Shown here in pieces: positions 5,745 to 11,737 of a stretch of 11,737 nucleotides of DNA (positions are counted from its first letter, which is position 1; each line of letters begins with the position of its first letter). The notes under the pieces were generated by a model. The model was not told the DNA's origin. It was given only the letters and a program-made list of their open reading frames with translations, and made no database searches. The stretch is taken from assembly GCA_009776695.1 (NCBI GenBank), contig WRNI01000034.1, positions 1-11,737 of the forward strand, in the 5' to 3' direction. The DNA is from Methanomassiliicoccaceae archaeon. GTDB lineage: Archaea > Thermoplasmatota > Thermoplasmata > Methanomassiliicoccales > Methanomethylophilaceae. A program made the position numbers and the translations under genes.

Positions 5745-6648
5745 GGTCGAGAAGTGTCCCGAATGCGGAAGCAGACATCTTGTGCGTGATTACGAACGCG
5801 GTGAGCTGCTGTGCGAGGACTGCGGTCTTGTGCTTGATGATCAGTTCATCGACCAGGGACCGGAATGGAGGGCGTTCGATGTCGAACAGGGCGAGAAGAG
5901 AGCGCGCACCGGCGCCCCGATGACGTACACGATACACGATAAGGGATTATCAACGGAGATCTCATGGAAGAACAAGGACAGCTACGGAAAGAGCATACCC
6001 ACGAGGAACCGCGCCCAGCTGTACCGCCTGAGGAAGTGGCAGAGACGCATACGCGTGTCGAACGCCACTGAACGTAATCTTGCATTCGCGTTGTCCGAAC
6101 TGGACAGGATGGCGTCGGCCATGGGCCTTCCCAGGAACGTCAGGGAAACGGCTGCGATGGTCTACCGAAAAGCTGTGAACAAGAATCTGATAAGAGGAAG
6201 AAGCATAGAAGGCGTCGTCGCCGCTTCGCTTTACGCGGCGTGCAGACAGTGCGGCGTTCCGAGAACGCTGGACGAAGTTGCCGGATCAAGCCGTGTCGGG
6301 CGCAAAGAGATAGGACGCACATACAGGTTCATGACCCGTGAGTTGAAGCTGAAGCTTATGCCGACGAAGCCTCAGGACTATGTGCAGAGATTCTGCTCCG
6401 AACTGAAACTGAGCGGCGAGGTACAGAGCAAAGCGGCCGAGATACTGAAGGACGCATCTGAAAAGGAGCTGACTTCGGGACGCGGTCCCACGGGCGTCGC
6501 GGCGGCGGCGATATACATATCGTCGATACTTTGCAACGAGCGCAGGACGCAGAGAGAAGTTGCTGACGTTGCCGGCGTCACGGAAGTTACGATACGCAAC
6601 CGTTACAAGGAACTTACAGAAAAGCTTGGTATCGAGATACAGCTGTGA
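5716..6648 (+). CDS. tfb: Transcription initiation factor B (TFB/TFIIB)
   Basis: The 310-residue factor bridges TBP-DNA and RNA polymerase and sets the transcription start. It has an N-terminal zinc ribbon with C14, C17, C33 and C36 (CPEC...CEDC). The B-reader/linker follows (GPEWRAFD, then RTGAPMTYTIHDKGLSTEI). Two cyclin-like repeats come next, at about 117-208 and 215-303. The second contains the helix-turn-helix TQREVADVAGVTEVTIRNRY that contacts the BRE upstream of the TATA box. All parts are present, so this should be a full functional TFB. ATG 5716 is chosen over a TTG at 5698 because the family begins close to the ribbon. The start lies inside gar1, suggesting coupled translation. Archaea often have several TFBs; whether this is the only one is unknown. 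Confidence 0.95.
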   Translation: MAKTREGTDEVEKCPECGSRHLVRDYERGELLCEDCGLVLDDQFIDQGPEWRAFDVEQGEKRARTGAPMTYTIHDKGLSTEISWKNKDSYGKSIPTRNRAQLYRLRKWQRRIRVSNATERNLAFALSELDRMASAMGLPRNVRETAAMVYRKAVNKNLIRGRSIEGVVAASLYAACRQCGVPRTLDEVAGSSRVGRKEIGRTYRFMTRELKLKLMPTKPQDYVQRFCSELKLSGEVQSKAAEILKDASEKELTSGRGPTGVAAAAIYISSILCNERRTQREVADVAGVTEVTIRNRYKELTEKLGIEIQL

Positions 6649-6657
6649 AACTCATTA

Positions 6658-6673
6658 GCGGGCAAACGCCCGC
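6658..6673 (+). terminator. Hairpin downstream of tfb
   Basis: GCGGGC (6658-6663) and GCCCGC (6668-6673) form a perfect 6-bp stem with an AAAC loop, starting 9 nt after the tfb stop and followed by a moderately T-rich stretch. It probably ends the gar1-tfb transcript. Confidence 0.55.
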
Positions 6674-6722
6674 AAAACATTCTTTCATTCCCCGCAATAA
6701 TTTTTACGGCAGATCCGCTGAT

Positions 6723-6803
6723 CCGCTTGATCAAAAAAGATCGTGCGGCGGATACTTCGCGGCCCCCTCGGGACCGCCGTTCTCCGCCTGTAAATTGTTT
6801 TAC
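6723..6803 (-). terminator. Stacked hairpins downstream of the adhesin-like gene
   Basis: Three inverted repeats follow the adhesin stop on the minus strand. GTAAA/TTTAC is at 6790-6803. A GGCGGA/TCCGCC stem (6747-6788) encloses GCGG-CCC / GGG-A-CCGC (6759-6777). CCGCTTGATC / GATCGTGCGG (6723-6748) has one mismatch and a six-A loop, which reads as TTTTTT on the minus strand. The last two compete for bases 6747-6748, so they are alternatives. Together they likely stop transcription from the right, or both ways between these convergent genes. Confidence 0.5.
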
Positions 6804-6805
6804 GG

Positions 6806-8902
6806 TCACTTCCTCAGGAAGAAGAAGTAAACGAGACCGACAATGACCGCCAGTGCCACGACCGCGATGATGATGATCATCATGGTGTTGTCGTCATCGG
6901 CCGGCTCGCTCGGCGGGGCCGGAGGCGTCGGCGGCGTCGGAGGCGCGGGCACCGAAACGTTCTTCACGTAGAGCTCTCCGGCGGCGTCGCCGTCGAAGTA
7001 CAGGTACCCTTCATATGAAGGATCGCTGCTCTCCGCAAGGTCGTCCGTTCCGTACGGAACATATCCACTGCCGTCGTATGCCCATACGCATTCGTCCAGG
7101 TCCGCGACATAAAGCTCTCCGTCTATGACAACGAGACCGGCGCCGGCGAGATACACTCCGAGCGCCGCGGTGACATCGCCGGTTATGTCCAGTGTGCTGG
7201 CACTTATGGCCGCGACCCATGCATCATCGCCTGTCGCTTTCAGGGTGACGTTGCCTTTTATGGTCAATTTGCCGTTGGTGTCGGTATTGACCACGGCATT
7301 GTTGGTCGATGTGACGCTGACGTTGCCTTTTATGGTCAATTTGCCGTCGTTAGAGGCACCGACCGAGGCATCGTCGGTCGATGTGACGCTGACGTTGCCG
7401 GTTATGTCCAGCATGGTGTTGGCGGTCCCGCTGGCGTAGATCTCGACACCGTCGCCGGTGACACTGACGTTGCCTTCTATGGCCATTTTGCCGTTGTTTT
7501 CGGAATGGATCGCGCCAGTGCCGCCGGTCGCCTTCGCGATGACATTGCCGGTTATGTCCACTTTGCTGTTAACACCGGAGACATTGACGCTGACATTGCC
7601 GTCGGTGGCGTTCATGGTGACGCTGCCGGTTATATCTATCGCGCTGTTCCCAAACATGGCGCTGACCTCGGCATTGTCGCCGGTCGCAGTGACGCTGCCG
7701 TCTATGGTCAGTTTGAAGCTGCCGGTGCTGCCGACGGCGTAGACCTCGGCATCGCCGCCGGTCGCTGTTACGCTGACATTGCCGGTTATGTCCAGTGTGC
7801 TGGCACCGTTGGGGCCGCCGCCGACCAAGGCATCACCGTCGGTCGCGGTGACGCTGACGTTACCGTCTATGGTCATTTTGCCGGCGTTGTTGGCGTAAAC
7901 CTCGGCATTGTCGCCGAGCGCGGTGACGCTGACATTGCCGGTTATGTCCAGTGTGCTGTTGGTATTCTGGGTGTAAACATAGGCACCGACGCCTGTTACG
8001 TTGACGTTGCCGGTTATGTCCAATTTACTGCTGCCGCTAGGATCAGTGTTTGTGGCGCGGACCACGGCATCGCCGTCAGTCGCGGTGACGCTGACGCTGC
8101 CGTCTATGGTCAATTTACCGGCGGTCAACGCGCTTATCCCGACCTCATCGCCCTCTAAGGTCACGGTGCCCGTTATGGTCAATTCACCGCTGATCTCGGC
8201 TGAGATGCCGAGTTCGTCAGCCGTGGTAACGCTTAGATTGCCGGTTATGTCAAGTGTGCTGTGGGGATCGGCAGCGGAGATCCCGACACTGCCTGTCGCT
8301 GTTACAGTGACGTTGCCGGTTATGTCAAGTGTGCTGTTTTGTTTTTCAGTGTAGATAAAGGCACCGCCGGTCACGTCTATTAAGACGTTGCCGGTTATGT
8401 CTATCGTGCCGCCGCCGTAGGCGTAAAATGACGCATAGCTGCCGTCCATTTTGATATCGCCGGTCAGCGTCATCTCTCCTACGTCGCTCCCGTCAACATC
8501 GACGCAGAACCACCCGCCATCGCTTGTTATCTCAAGGACGTTGCCGCTTTCCACGGATGCCTCGTATTCGGCACGCCAGAGGATGTTCACCTCTCCTATG
8601 TCAAGCGTAAGACATCCTTCCAGGTTCGATAACGAACCTGTGACCGTCAGCGTATCGTCGGCATCCATGCCGTCGATCATGTCCTGAATGTCGCCCATTA
8701 GATCTTCTACATTAGTGTATGAAGAAATAACAATACTGCCGGGGGCGCCGAGCACGTATGCTTCGCCGCCGCTGTCTTTGTCGTCCCCGAAAGAAATGAG
8801 GGCGACGGAGGCGATCATAAGGAACGATATCGCTATTGCGGCGATAACTATCCTAGACCCCCTTACCCCCCCTCCATCAGGGTTCGTTGCTTTTGTTCTC
8901 AT
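6806..8902 (-). CDS. Adhesin-like repeat surface protein with C-terminal membrane anchor
   Basis: The 698-residue protein starts with a basic stretch and a hydrophobic segment (residues 17-38, IVIAAIAISFLMIASVALIS), a signal peptide or anchor. Residues about 167-589 contain some 17 imperfect repeats of 23-30 residues with the core LDITGNVSVTAT, likely one coil of a beta-helix each. Residues 652-666 are Pro-rich (PAPPTPPTPPAPP), then an acidic patch, a membrane span (about 674-696) and a short RK tail, so the body is held outside the cell. Sixteen N-X-S/T sequons are present, 15 of them within 189-553, pointing to heavy N-glycosylation. The start is ATG 8902, with GGGTGA 6 nt before it; the frame continues to a GTG at 8944 without RBS support. 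The fold resembles methanogen adhesin-like proteins. Ligand and role are unknown. Confidence 0.85.
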   Translation of the reverse strand: MRTKATNPDGGGVRGSRIVIAAIAISFLMIASVALISFGDDKDSGGEAYVLGAPGSIVISSYTNVEDLMGDIQDMIDGMDADDTLTVTGSLSNLEGCLTLDIGEVNILWRAEYEASVESGNVLEITSDGGWFCVDVDGSDVGEMTLTGDIKMDGSYASFYAYGGGTIDITGNVLIDVTGGAFIYTEKQNSTLDITGNVTVTATGSVGISAADPHSTLDITGNLSVTTADELGISAEISGELTITGTVTLEGDEVGISALTAGKLTIDGSVSVTATDGDAVVRATNTDPSGSSKLDITGNVNVTGVGAYVYTQNTNSTLDITGNVSVTALGDNAEVYANNAGKMTIDGNVSVTATDGDALVGGGPNGASTLDITGNVSVTATGGDAEVYAVGSTGSFKLTIDGSVTATGDNAEVSAMFGNSAIDITGSVTMNATDGNVSVNVSGVNSKVDITGNVIAKATGGTGAIHSENNGKMAIEGNVSVTGDGVEIYASGTANTMLDITGNVSVTSTDDASVGASNDGKLTIKGNVSVTSTNNAVVNTDTNGKLTIKGNVTLKATGDDAWVAAISASTLDITGDVTAALGVYLAGAGLVVIDGELYVADLDECVWAYDGSGYVPYGTDDLAESSDPSYEGYLYFDGDAAGELYVKNVSVPAPPTPPTPPAPPSEPADDDNTMMIIIIAVVALAVIVGLVYFFFLRK
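7136..8404 (-). repeat. Degenerate tandem repeats coding the adhesin body
   Basis: About 17 units of 69-90 bp run through the gene. On the plus strand TTGCCGGTTATGTCCAGTGT and near-identical strings recur (for example near 7780, 7937, 8240 and 8314). Another class of units carries variants of CCGTCTATGGTCA (near 7690, 7863 and 8099). Unit lengths vary in whole codons, so the frame is always kept. Confidence 0.8.
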
Positions 8903-8938
8903 TTGTTCACCCTTTTGTTTTATAACCTGTTGGTTGTA

Positions 8939-8952
8939 TCGCACGTGTGCGA
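8939..8952. promoter_or_regulatory. Imperfect palindrome TCGCAC-GT-GTGCGA at the adhesin transcription start
   Basis: Six-base arms flank a 2-bp centre. The site lies at about the predicted transcription start of the adhesin-like gene, a position where a bound repressor would block RNA polymerase. It shares the CGCAC/GTGCG arms with the palindrome in the LRR gene leader. A role as operator is inferred. Confidence 0.35.
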
Positions 8953-8961
8953 GTGTGGGGG

Positions 8962-8985
8962 AATCGTCTTCACAGATTATAATGT
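8962..8985 (-). promoter_or_regulatory. Core promoter of the adhesin-like gene
   Basis: Minus-strand CATTATAATCTG (about 8974-8985) is the TATA-like box, followed by ACGATT (8962-8967). It predicts a transcription start near 8952 and a leader of about 50 nt with the RBS GGGTGA. A second A/T-rich string (TTATAA, about 8918-8923) is too close to the start codon to serve as the TATA box of an mRNA that uses that RBS. Confidence 0.5.
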
Positions 8986-9054
8986 AAAAGTATTTTTTCT
9001 ATATCGGAACGGTTTTTTGACCGAAAACAACCGTATGAGCGCGCATGTGACCGT

Positions 9055-10107
9055 TTACGGCCTGAACCGTCTGAATTCCACGTATTCCGTTACGTTACCG
9101 ATGCGGCAGAAAAGTATCTCTTTTTTGACGCCGTGCGCAAGCCTGACCGCTCTCGATATCTCTGGCCACATTATCGTCCTCGATCCGTCAACCGCGTGAA
9201 CAAGGAACTTTGCGTGGCATTTGTCCGGATGGCCTTCGTAAACCCTGAAATGCGTTCCGTACTTGAACCCCGTCTTCACCACCAGACCGTTATCCCTCAT
9301 GTCCGAGAACGCTTTGAATCTGAGATCGAACTCATCCTGCGCTTTTCGTCCGAACATCATCATATCGTTCAGCTTCATTTTTTTACCGTTCTCGGACGAT
9401 ACCGTAACTATTGCCTTCTTTGACATGAGATAGCACGTTTCTATCAATGATAACTGAAGAACGCCGTCCGTGAGCCTGCCGAACGCGCCGTTCTCGTATA
9501 TTGATGCCGCTGACGCTTCGTCAAACACAAAAACACGGTCCCTTATGAGCTCGCATTCCGCTTCCGCTCTGGTATCGGACAATTCAACGGAACCGGAGAT
9601 ATTACGCTTTGATACCACGTAGTACGTAATGTCACCTTCCTCGTCAGCGATCGCGAAAAGTAATTCTTTTCCTTTGGACGCCGCCGTATCAGCAAGCTCA
9701 ATGAACGTATCGATGCTGAACGCCGTTCTCTCCGAGACAGCTTTCACCAAATACTTCGGACGCGAATTGCTTAACGTCTTCCCGCGCGGAAACACCGAAA
9801 GATCAACGTCGCTCGTTTCCGATTTCACTACGAAGCCGCGCTGTCTGATGTCGCGGTACACCATGTACTTAATGTCAAAACCTTCCGACGATGACGACGC
9901 ATAAGAAAAAAGCGACCCAAGCGTCATTTTCTCTCCGCCGCGGAGAACTTCCATGCGTCCCGTTTCAAGCAGGAACGTCGCCTCGATGAGATCCAATTCC
10001 AGAGAACCGCCGCTCATCGGATATCCGAAGTTGCCTTTGTTGTATATTTGGCTGCTTTCCTTCTGGTCCGCGACGATCACCGAATCGTTCTTCAGTATGC
10101 CTGCCAC
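9055..10107 (-). CDS. endA: tRNA-splicing endonuclease, two-domain (fused) form
   Basis: The 350-residue enzyme cuts introns out of pre-tRNA at bulge-helix-bulge sites. It consists of two homologous halves, each a small N-terminal domain plus a nuclease-like domain, as in the homodimeric long form known from Archaeoglobus. The C-terminal half has the catalytic triad: Y290 in YGTHFRVYEG, H298 in HAKFLVHAV and K329 in HGVKKEIL; the His-Lys spacing of 31 equals that of the family. The N-terminal half is degenerate: Phe replaces Tyr (LSVFPRG) and Arg replaces His (RPKYLVKAV), with a Lys kept near 147, so it is structural. The frame runs open to 10293, but the family N-terminus aligns at GTG 10107, which has a TATA box 27 nt upstream; a leaderless start is likely. 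GTG 10161 is a weaker alternative. Divergent from iscS. Confidence 0.9.
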   Translation of the reverse strand: MAGILKNDSVIVADQKESSQIYNKGNFGYPMSGGSLELDLIEATFLLETGRMEVLRGGEKMTLGSLFSYASSSSEGFDIKYMVYRDIRQRGFVVKSETSDVDLSVFPRGKTLSNSRPKYLVKAVSERTAFSIDTFIELADTAASKGKELLFAIADEEGDITYYVVSKRNISGSVELSDTRAEAECELIRDRVFVFDEASAASIYENGAFGRLTDGVLQLSLIETCYLMSKKAIVTVSSENGKKMKLNDMMMFGRKAQDEFDLRFKAFSDMRDNGLVVKTGFKYGTHFRVYEGHPDKCHAKFLVHAVDGSRTIMWPEISRAVRLAHGVKKEILFCRIGNVTEYVEFRRFRP

Positions 10108-10128
10108 GACGATATGTACAATCGTTCC

Positions 10129-10138
10129 GTATTTATCA
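10129..10138 (-). promoter_or_regulatory. TATA box of endA (leaderless)
   Basis: Minus-strand TGATAAATAC is centred 27 nt before the GTG at 10107. Transcription would therefore start at the start codon itself. No Shine-Dalgarno sequence precedes that codon. Confidence 0.5.
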
Positions 10139-10194
10139 TTTCCTGATGCTCCGCTTATCACACAGCGTTGTCCGAACGGCGTCGGCGGACAAAC

Positions 10195-10203
10195 ATTAAA
10201 ATC
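10195..10203 (+). promoter_or_regulatory. TATA box of iscS (leaderless)
   Basis: ATTAAAATC is centred about 28 nt before the ATG at 10226, with no Shine-Dalgarno site between. This fits a leaderless first gene of the iscS-iscU operon. Confidence 0.5.
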
Positions 10204-10225
10204 ATATTCATCATATGGATTAACA

Positions 10226-11389
10226 ATGAGAAGGATAGTATATCTGGACAACGCCGCGACAACAAAGCTTTCGAAGCATGCGAAGAATGCCATGCTTCCC
10301 TACCTTGAGGATTCTTACGGAAATCCGTCATCAGTATATTCGTTCGCCGGTGACGCGAAGAATGCTGTTGAAGATTCACGAAAGAAGATAGCCAACGCTG
10401 TCGGTGCCCGTCCCGAGGAGATATTCTTTACTTCCGGCGGAACAGAATCGGACAACTGGGCGATAGTCTCCGCCGCGGAGCTGAAGAAAGAAAAAGGAAA
10501 ACATATCATAACGTCGGCGATAGAGCACCCGGCCGTCATGAGCACGCTTGAGCATCTTGAGAAGAAGGGCTACGAAGTTACGTATCTTAACGTCGACGGA
10601 TACGGCCGGATATCCTTGGACGGTCTCAGGAAAGCGATACGTGACGATACGATACTGATAACGATCATGACCGCCAATAACGAGATAGGCACGATAATGC
10701 CGGTACCGGAGATAGGCACCGTCGCCAAAGAGAATAATATCTTATTTCATACGGACGCCGTTCAGGCGGTCGGCCATGTACGCGTTGACGTGAATGAGAT
10801 GAACGCCGACATGGTATCGTTCTCCGGTCACAAATTCGGCGCCGCGAAGGGCGTCGGTGCTCTTTATGTTAAAAGAGGTCTGCGATTGCCTCCGCTGATA
10901 TACGGAGGCGGGCAGGAACGCGGAAGACGGTCAGGCACCGAGAACGTCGCCGGGATCGTCTCGATGGGCGCCGCTCTCGAAGATATTACGGCAAGGCTCC
11001 CGCTTACCAACGTCATGAGACTCAGAGACCGTCTTATCGACGGGGTGCTGAAGAACATCCCGCGCACACGGCTCACCGGCGATCCGGTGAACCGTTTGCC
11101 GGGGATAGCATCTTTCGTTTTTGAGGCGGTGGAAGGCGAATCGATGTTACTGATGCTCGATCAATACGGCATATGCGCCTCTTCGGGGTCAGCATGCTCG
11201 TCGGGATCGCTGGACCCGTCGCATGTTCTGCTTGCGATCGGGCTTGCGCACGAGGAAGCTCACGGTTCGCTGAGATTCTCGCTGAGCGAGGACAATACCG
11301 ACGGTGATATCGATCTCGTTATCGAGAAACTTCCCGGCATCATCGAAAAGCTGCGCCGGATGTCCCCGCTGTGGAATGAGGGTAAATAA
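10226..11389 (+). CDS. iscS: Cysteine desulfurase (IscS/NifS)
   Basis: The 387-residue PLP enzyme removes sulfur from cysteine as a persulfide and hands it to the IscU scaffold. Visible are VYLDNAATT (residues 5-13), the PLP-stacking His at 101 (AIEHPAV), D177 (FHTDAVQ), the PLP Lys at 203 (SGHKFGAAKG), RRSGTENV, and the catalytic Cys at 324 in a long SSGSACSSGS loop, which marks the NifS/IscS class rather than SufS. Length is normal. An upstream in-frame extension exists (to 9953), but it runs through endA on the other strand and lacks family similarity. The start fits MRRIVYLDN and a leaderless promoter. iscU follows after 22 nt. Whether the organism also draws sulfur directly from sulfide, as many methanogens do, cannot be told here. 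Confidence 0.95.
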   Translation: MRRIVYLDNAATTKLSKHAKNAMLPYLEDSYGNPSSVYSFAGDAKNAVEDSRKKIANAVGARPEEIFFTSGGTESDNWAIVSAAELKKEKGKHIITSAIEHPAVMSTLEHLEKKGYEVTYLNVDGYGRISLDGLRKAIRDDTILITIMTANNEIGTIMPVPEIGTVAKENNILFHTDAVQAVGHVRVDVNEMNADMVSFSGHKFGAAKGVGALYVKRGLRLPPLIYGGGQERGRRSGTENVAGIVSMGAALEDITARLPLTNVMRLRDRLIDGVLKNIPRTRLTGDPVNRLPGIASFVFEAVEGESMLLMLDQYGICASSGSACSSGSLDPSHVLLAIGLAHEEAHGSLRFSLSEDNTDGDIDLVIEKLPGIIEKLRRMSPLWNEGK

Positions 11390-11411
11390 AAAAGGCAAGA
11401 GGAGAGGAACA

Positions 11412-11737
11412 ATGTACTCAGAGAAGGTGATGGACCATTTTACGAACCCGCGCAACGTCGGTAAACTTGACAGCGCCAACGGAATAGGCGAGGTCGGCAA
11501 CCCAAAATGCGGCGATATCATGCGTATCTATGTAAAAATCGAGAACAATGTCATCGAAGATATACGATTTGAGACGTTCGGGTGCGGCGCCGCCGTCGCG
11601 ACGTCGTCGATGGCGACCGAACTGGCAAAGGGGAAGACGATAGACGAGGCGCTGAAGATAACCAATAAAACTGTCGCGGAGGCGCTCGGCGGCCTCCCGC
11701 CGATAAAGATGCACTGCTCGATGCTCGCGGAGCAAGG
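11412..11737 (+). CDS. iscU: Fe-S cluster assembly scaffold IscU/NifU, N-terminal part (cut by right edge)
   Basis: There are 108 codons before the window ends. The protein starts MYSEKVMDHFTNPRNVGKL, the standard IscU opening, and contains the three cluster-ligand Cys: C33 in NPKCGD, with the regulatory Asp at 35, C58 in FGCGAAVATSS, and C102 in KMHCSMLAE. A shortage of residues after C102 is due only to the window edge. It builds 2Fe-2S or 4Fe-4S clusters with sulfur from IscS. AGGAGAGG lies about 4 nt before the ATG, in contrast to the leaderless iscS, which fits an internal operon gene. Whether it continues into a NifU-type C-terminal domain is unknown. Confidence 0.93.
   Translation, partial: MYSEKVMDHFTNPRNVGKLDSANGIGEVGNPKCGDIMRIYVKIENNVIEDIRFETFGCGAAVATSSMATELAKGKTIDEALKITNKTVAEALGGLPPIKMHCSMLAEQ

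Noticed and set aside
7505..8158. Long open frames on the plus strand across the adhesin repeats
   Set aside because: They arise because the repeat DNA is periodic and lacks stops in several frames. The minus frame has signal peptide, anchor, RBS and promoter; these have none.
8918..8940. ATAACCTGTTG shared with TTAACCTGTTG at 4882-4892
   Set aside because: The strings lie on opposite strands relative to their genes and at different places in the promoters, so chance is the simplest explanation.
9953..10225. N-terminal extension of iscS
   Set aside because: It lies antisense to endA, has no similarity to cysteine desulfurases, and the TATA box fits the ATG at 10226.
10108..10293. N-terminal extension of endA
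   Set aside because: It would run through the divergent promoter and into iscS and lies outside the family's normal N-terminus.

Overview
The window is archaeal, probably from the Thermoplasmata side of the Euryarchaeota. A host-associated Methanomassiliicoccales-type methanogen is my best guess. The archaeal signs are a TFB transcription factor, Gar1, a two-domain tRNA-splicing endonuclease, a separate GMP synthetase ATP-pyrophosphatase subunit, a UPF0147 protein, TATA boxes in front of most transcription units, and GGTGA/GGAGG ribosome binding sites. The order is inferred mainly from the mix of LRR and adhesin-like surface proteins, the medium GC content and the absence of TAG among the stop codons; no phylogenetic marker was tested.

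Layout from left to right. Positions 1-1172 (minus) carry the N-terminal part of a secreted leucine-rich-repeat protein that runs off the left edge; a structured leader of about 80 nt precedes it. Positions 1422-1855 (plus) hold a 54-residue protein of unknown function followed by UPF0147. Positions 1890-3301 (minus) are a purine operon, purE-guaA(B), ended by a strong hairpin terminator. Positions 3499-4789 (plus) hold an IlvN-like ACT protein and the branched-chain aminotransferase ilvE. Positions 4949-5251 encode a lone three-helix membrane protein with its own promoter and terminator. Positions 5475-6648 are gar1-tfb, which overlap by 29 nt. Positions 6806-8902 (minus) encode a 698-residue surface protein with about 17 degenerate repeats, many N-glycosylation sequons and a C-terminal membrane anchor. 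Positions 9055-10107 (minus) are endA. Positions 10226 to the right edge (plus) are iscS and the start of iscU, an Fe-S cluster assembly pair.

Most of the window is housekeeping: purine synthesis, branched-chain amino acid synthesis, transcription initiation, rRNA pseudouridylation, tRNA splicing and Fe-S assembly. The accessory part is the two cell-surface repeat proteins. Their core promoters resemble each other (16 of 21 aligned positions), and both leaders contain a GTGCG/CGCAC-type palindrome, so they may share a regulator. Three genes (purE, endA, iscS) have a TATA box about 27 nt upstream of the start codon and no ribosome binding site, as expected for leaderless mRNAs. The other genes have longer leaders with Shine-Dalgarno sites. 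I see no tRNA, rRNA, CRISPR array, insertion sequence or integrase, and no gene-free stretch longer than 300 nt. I do not see a clear new multi-gene system; the best leads are the surface-protein pair and its regulation.
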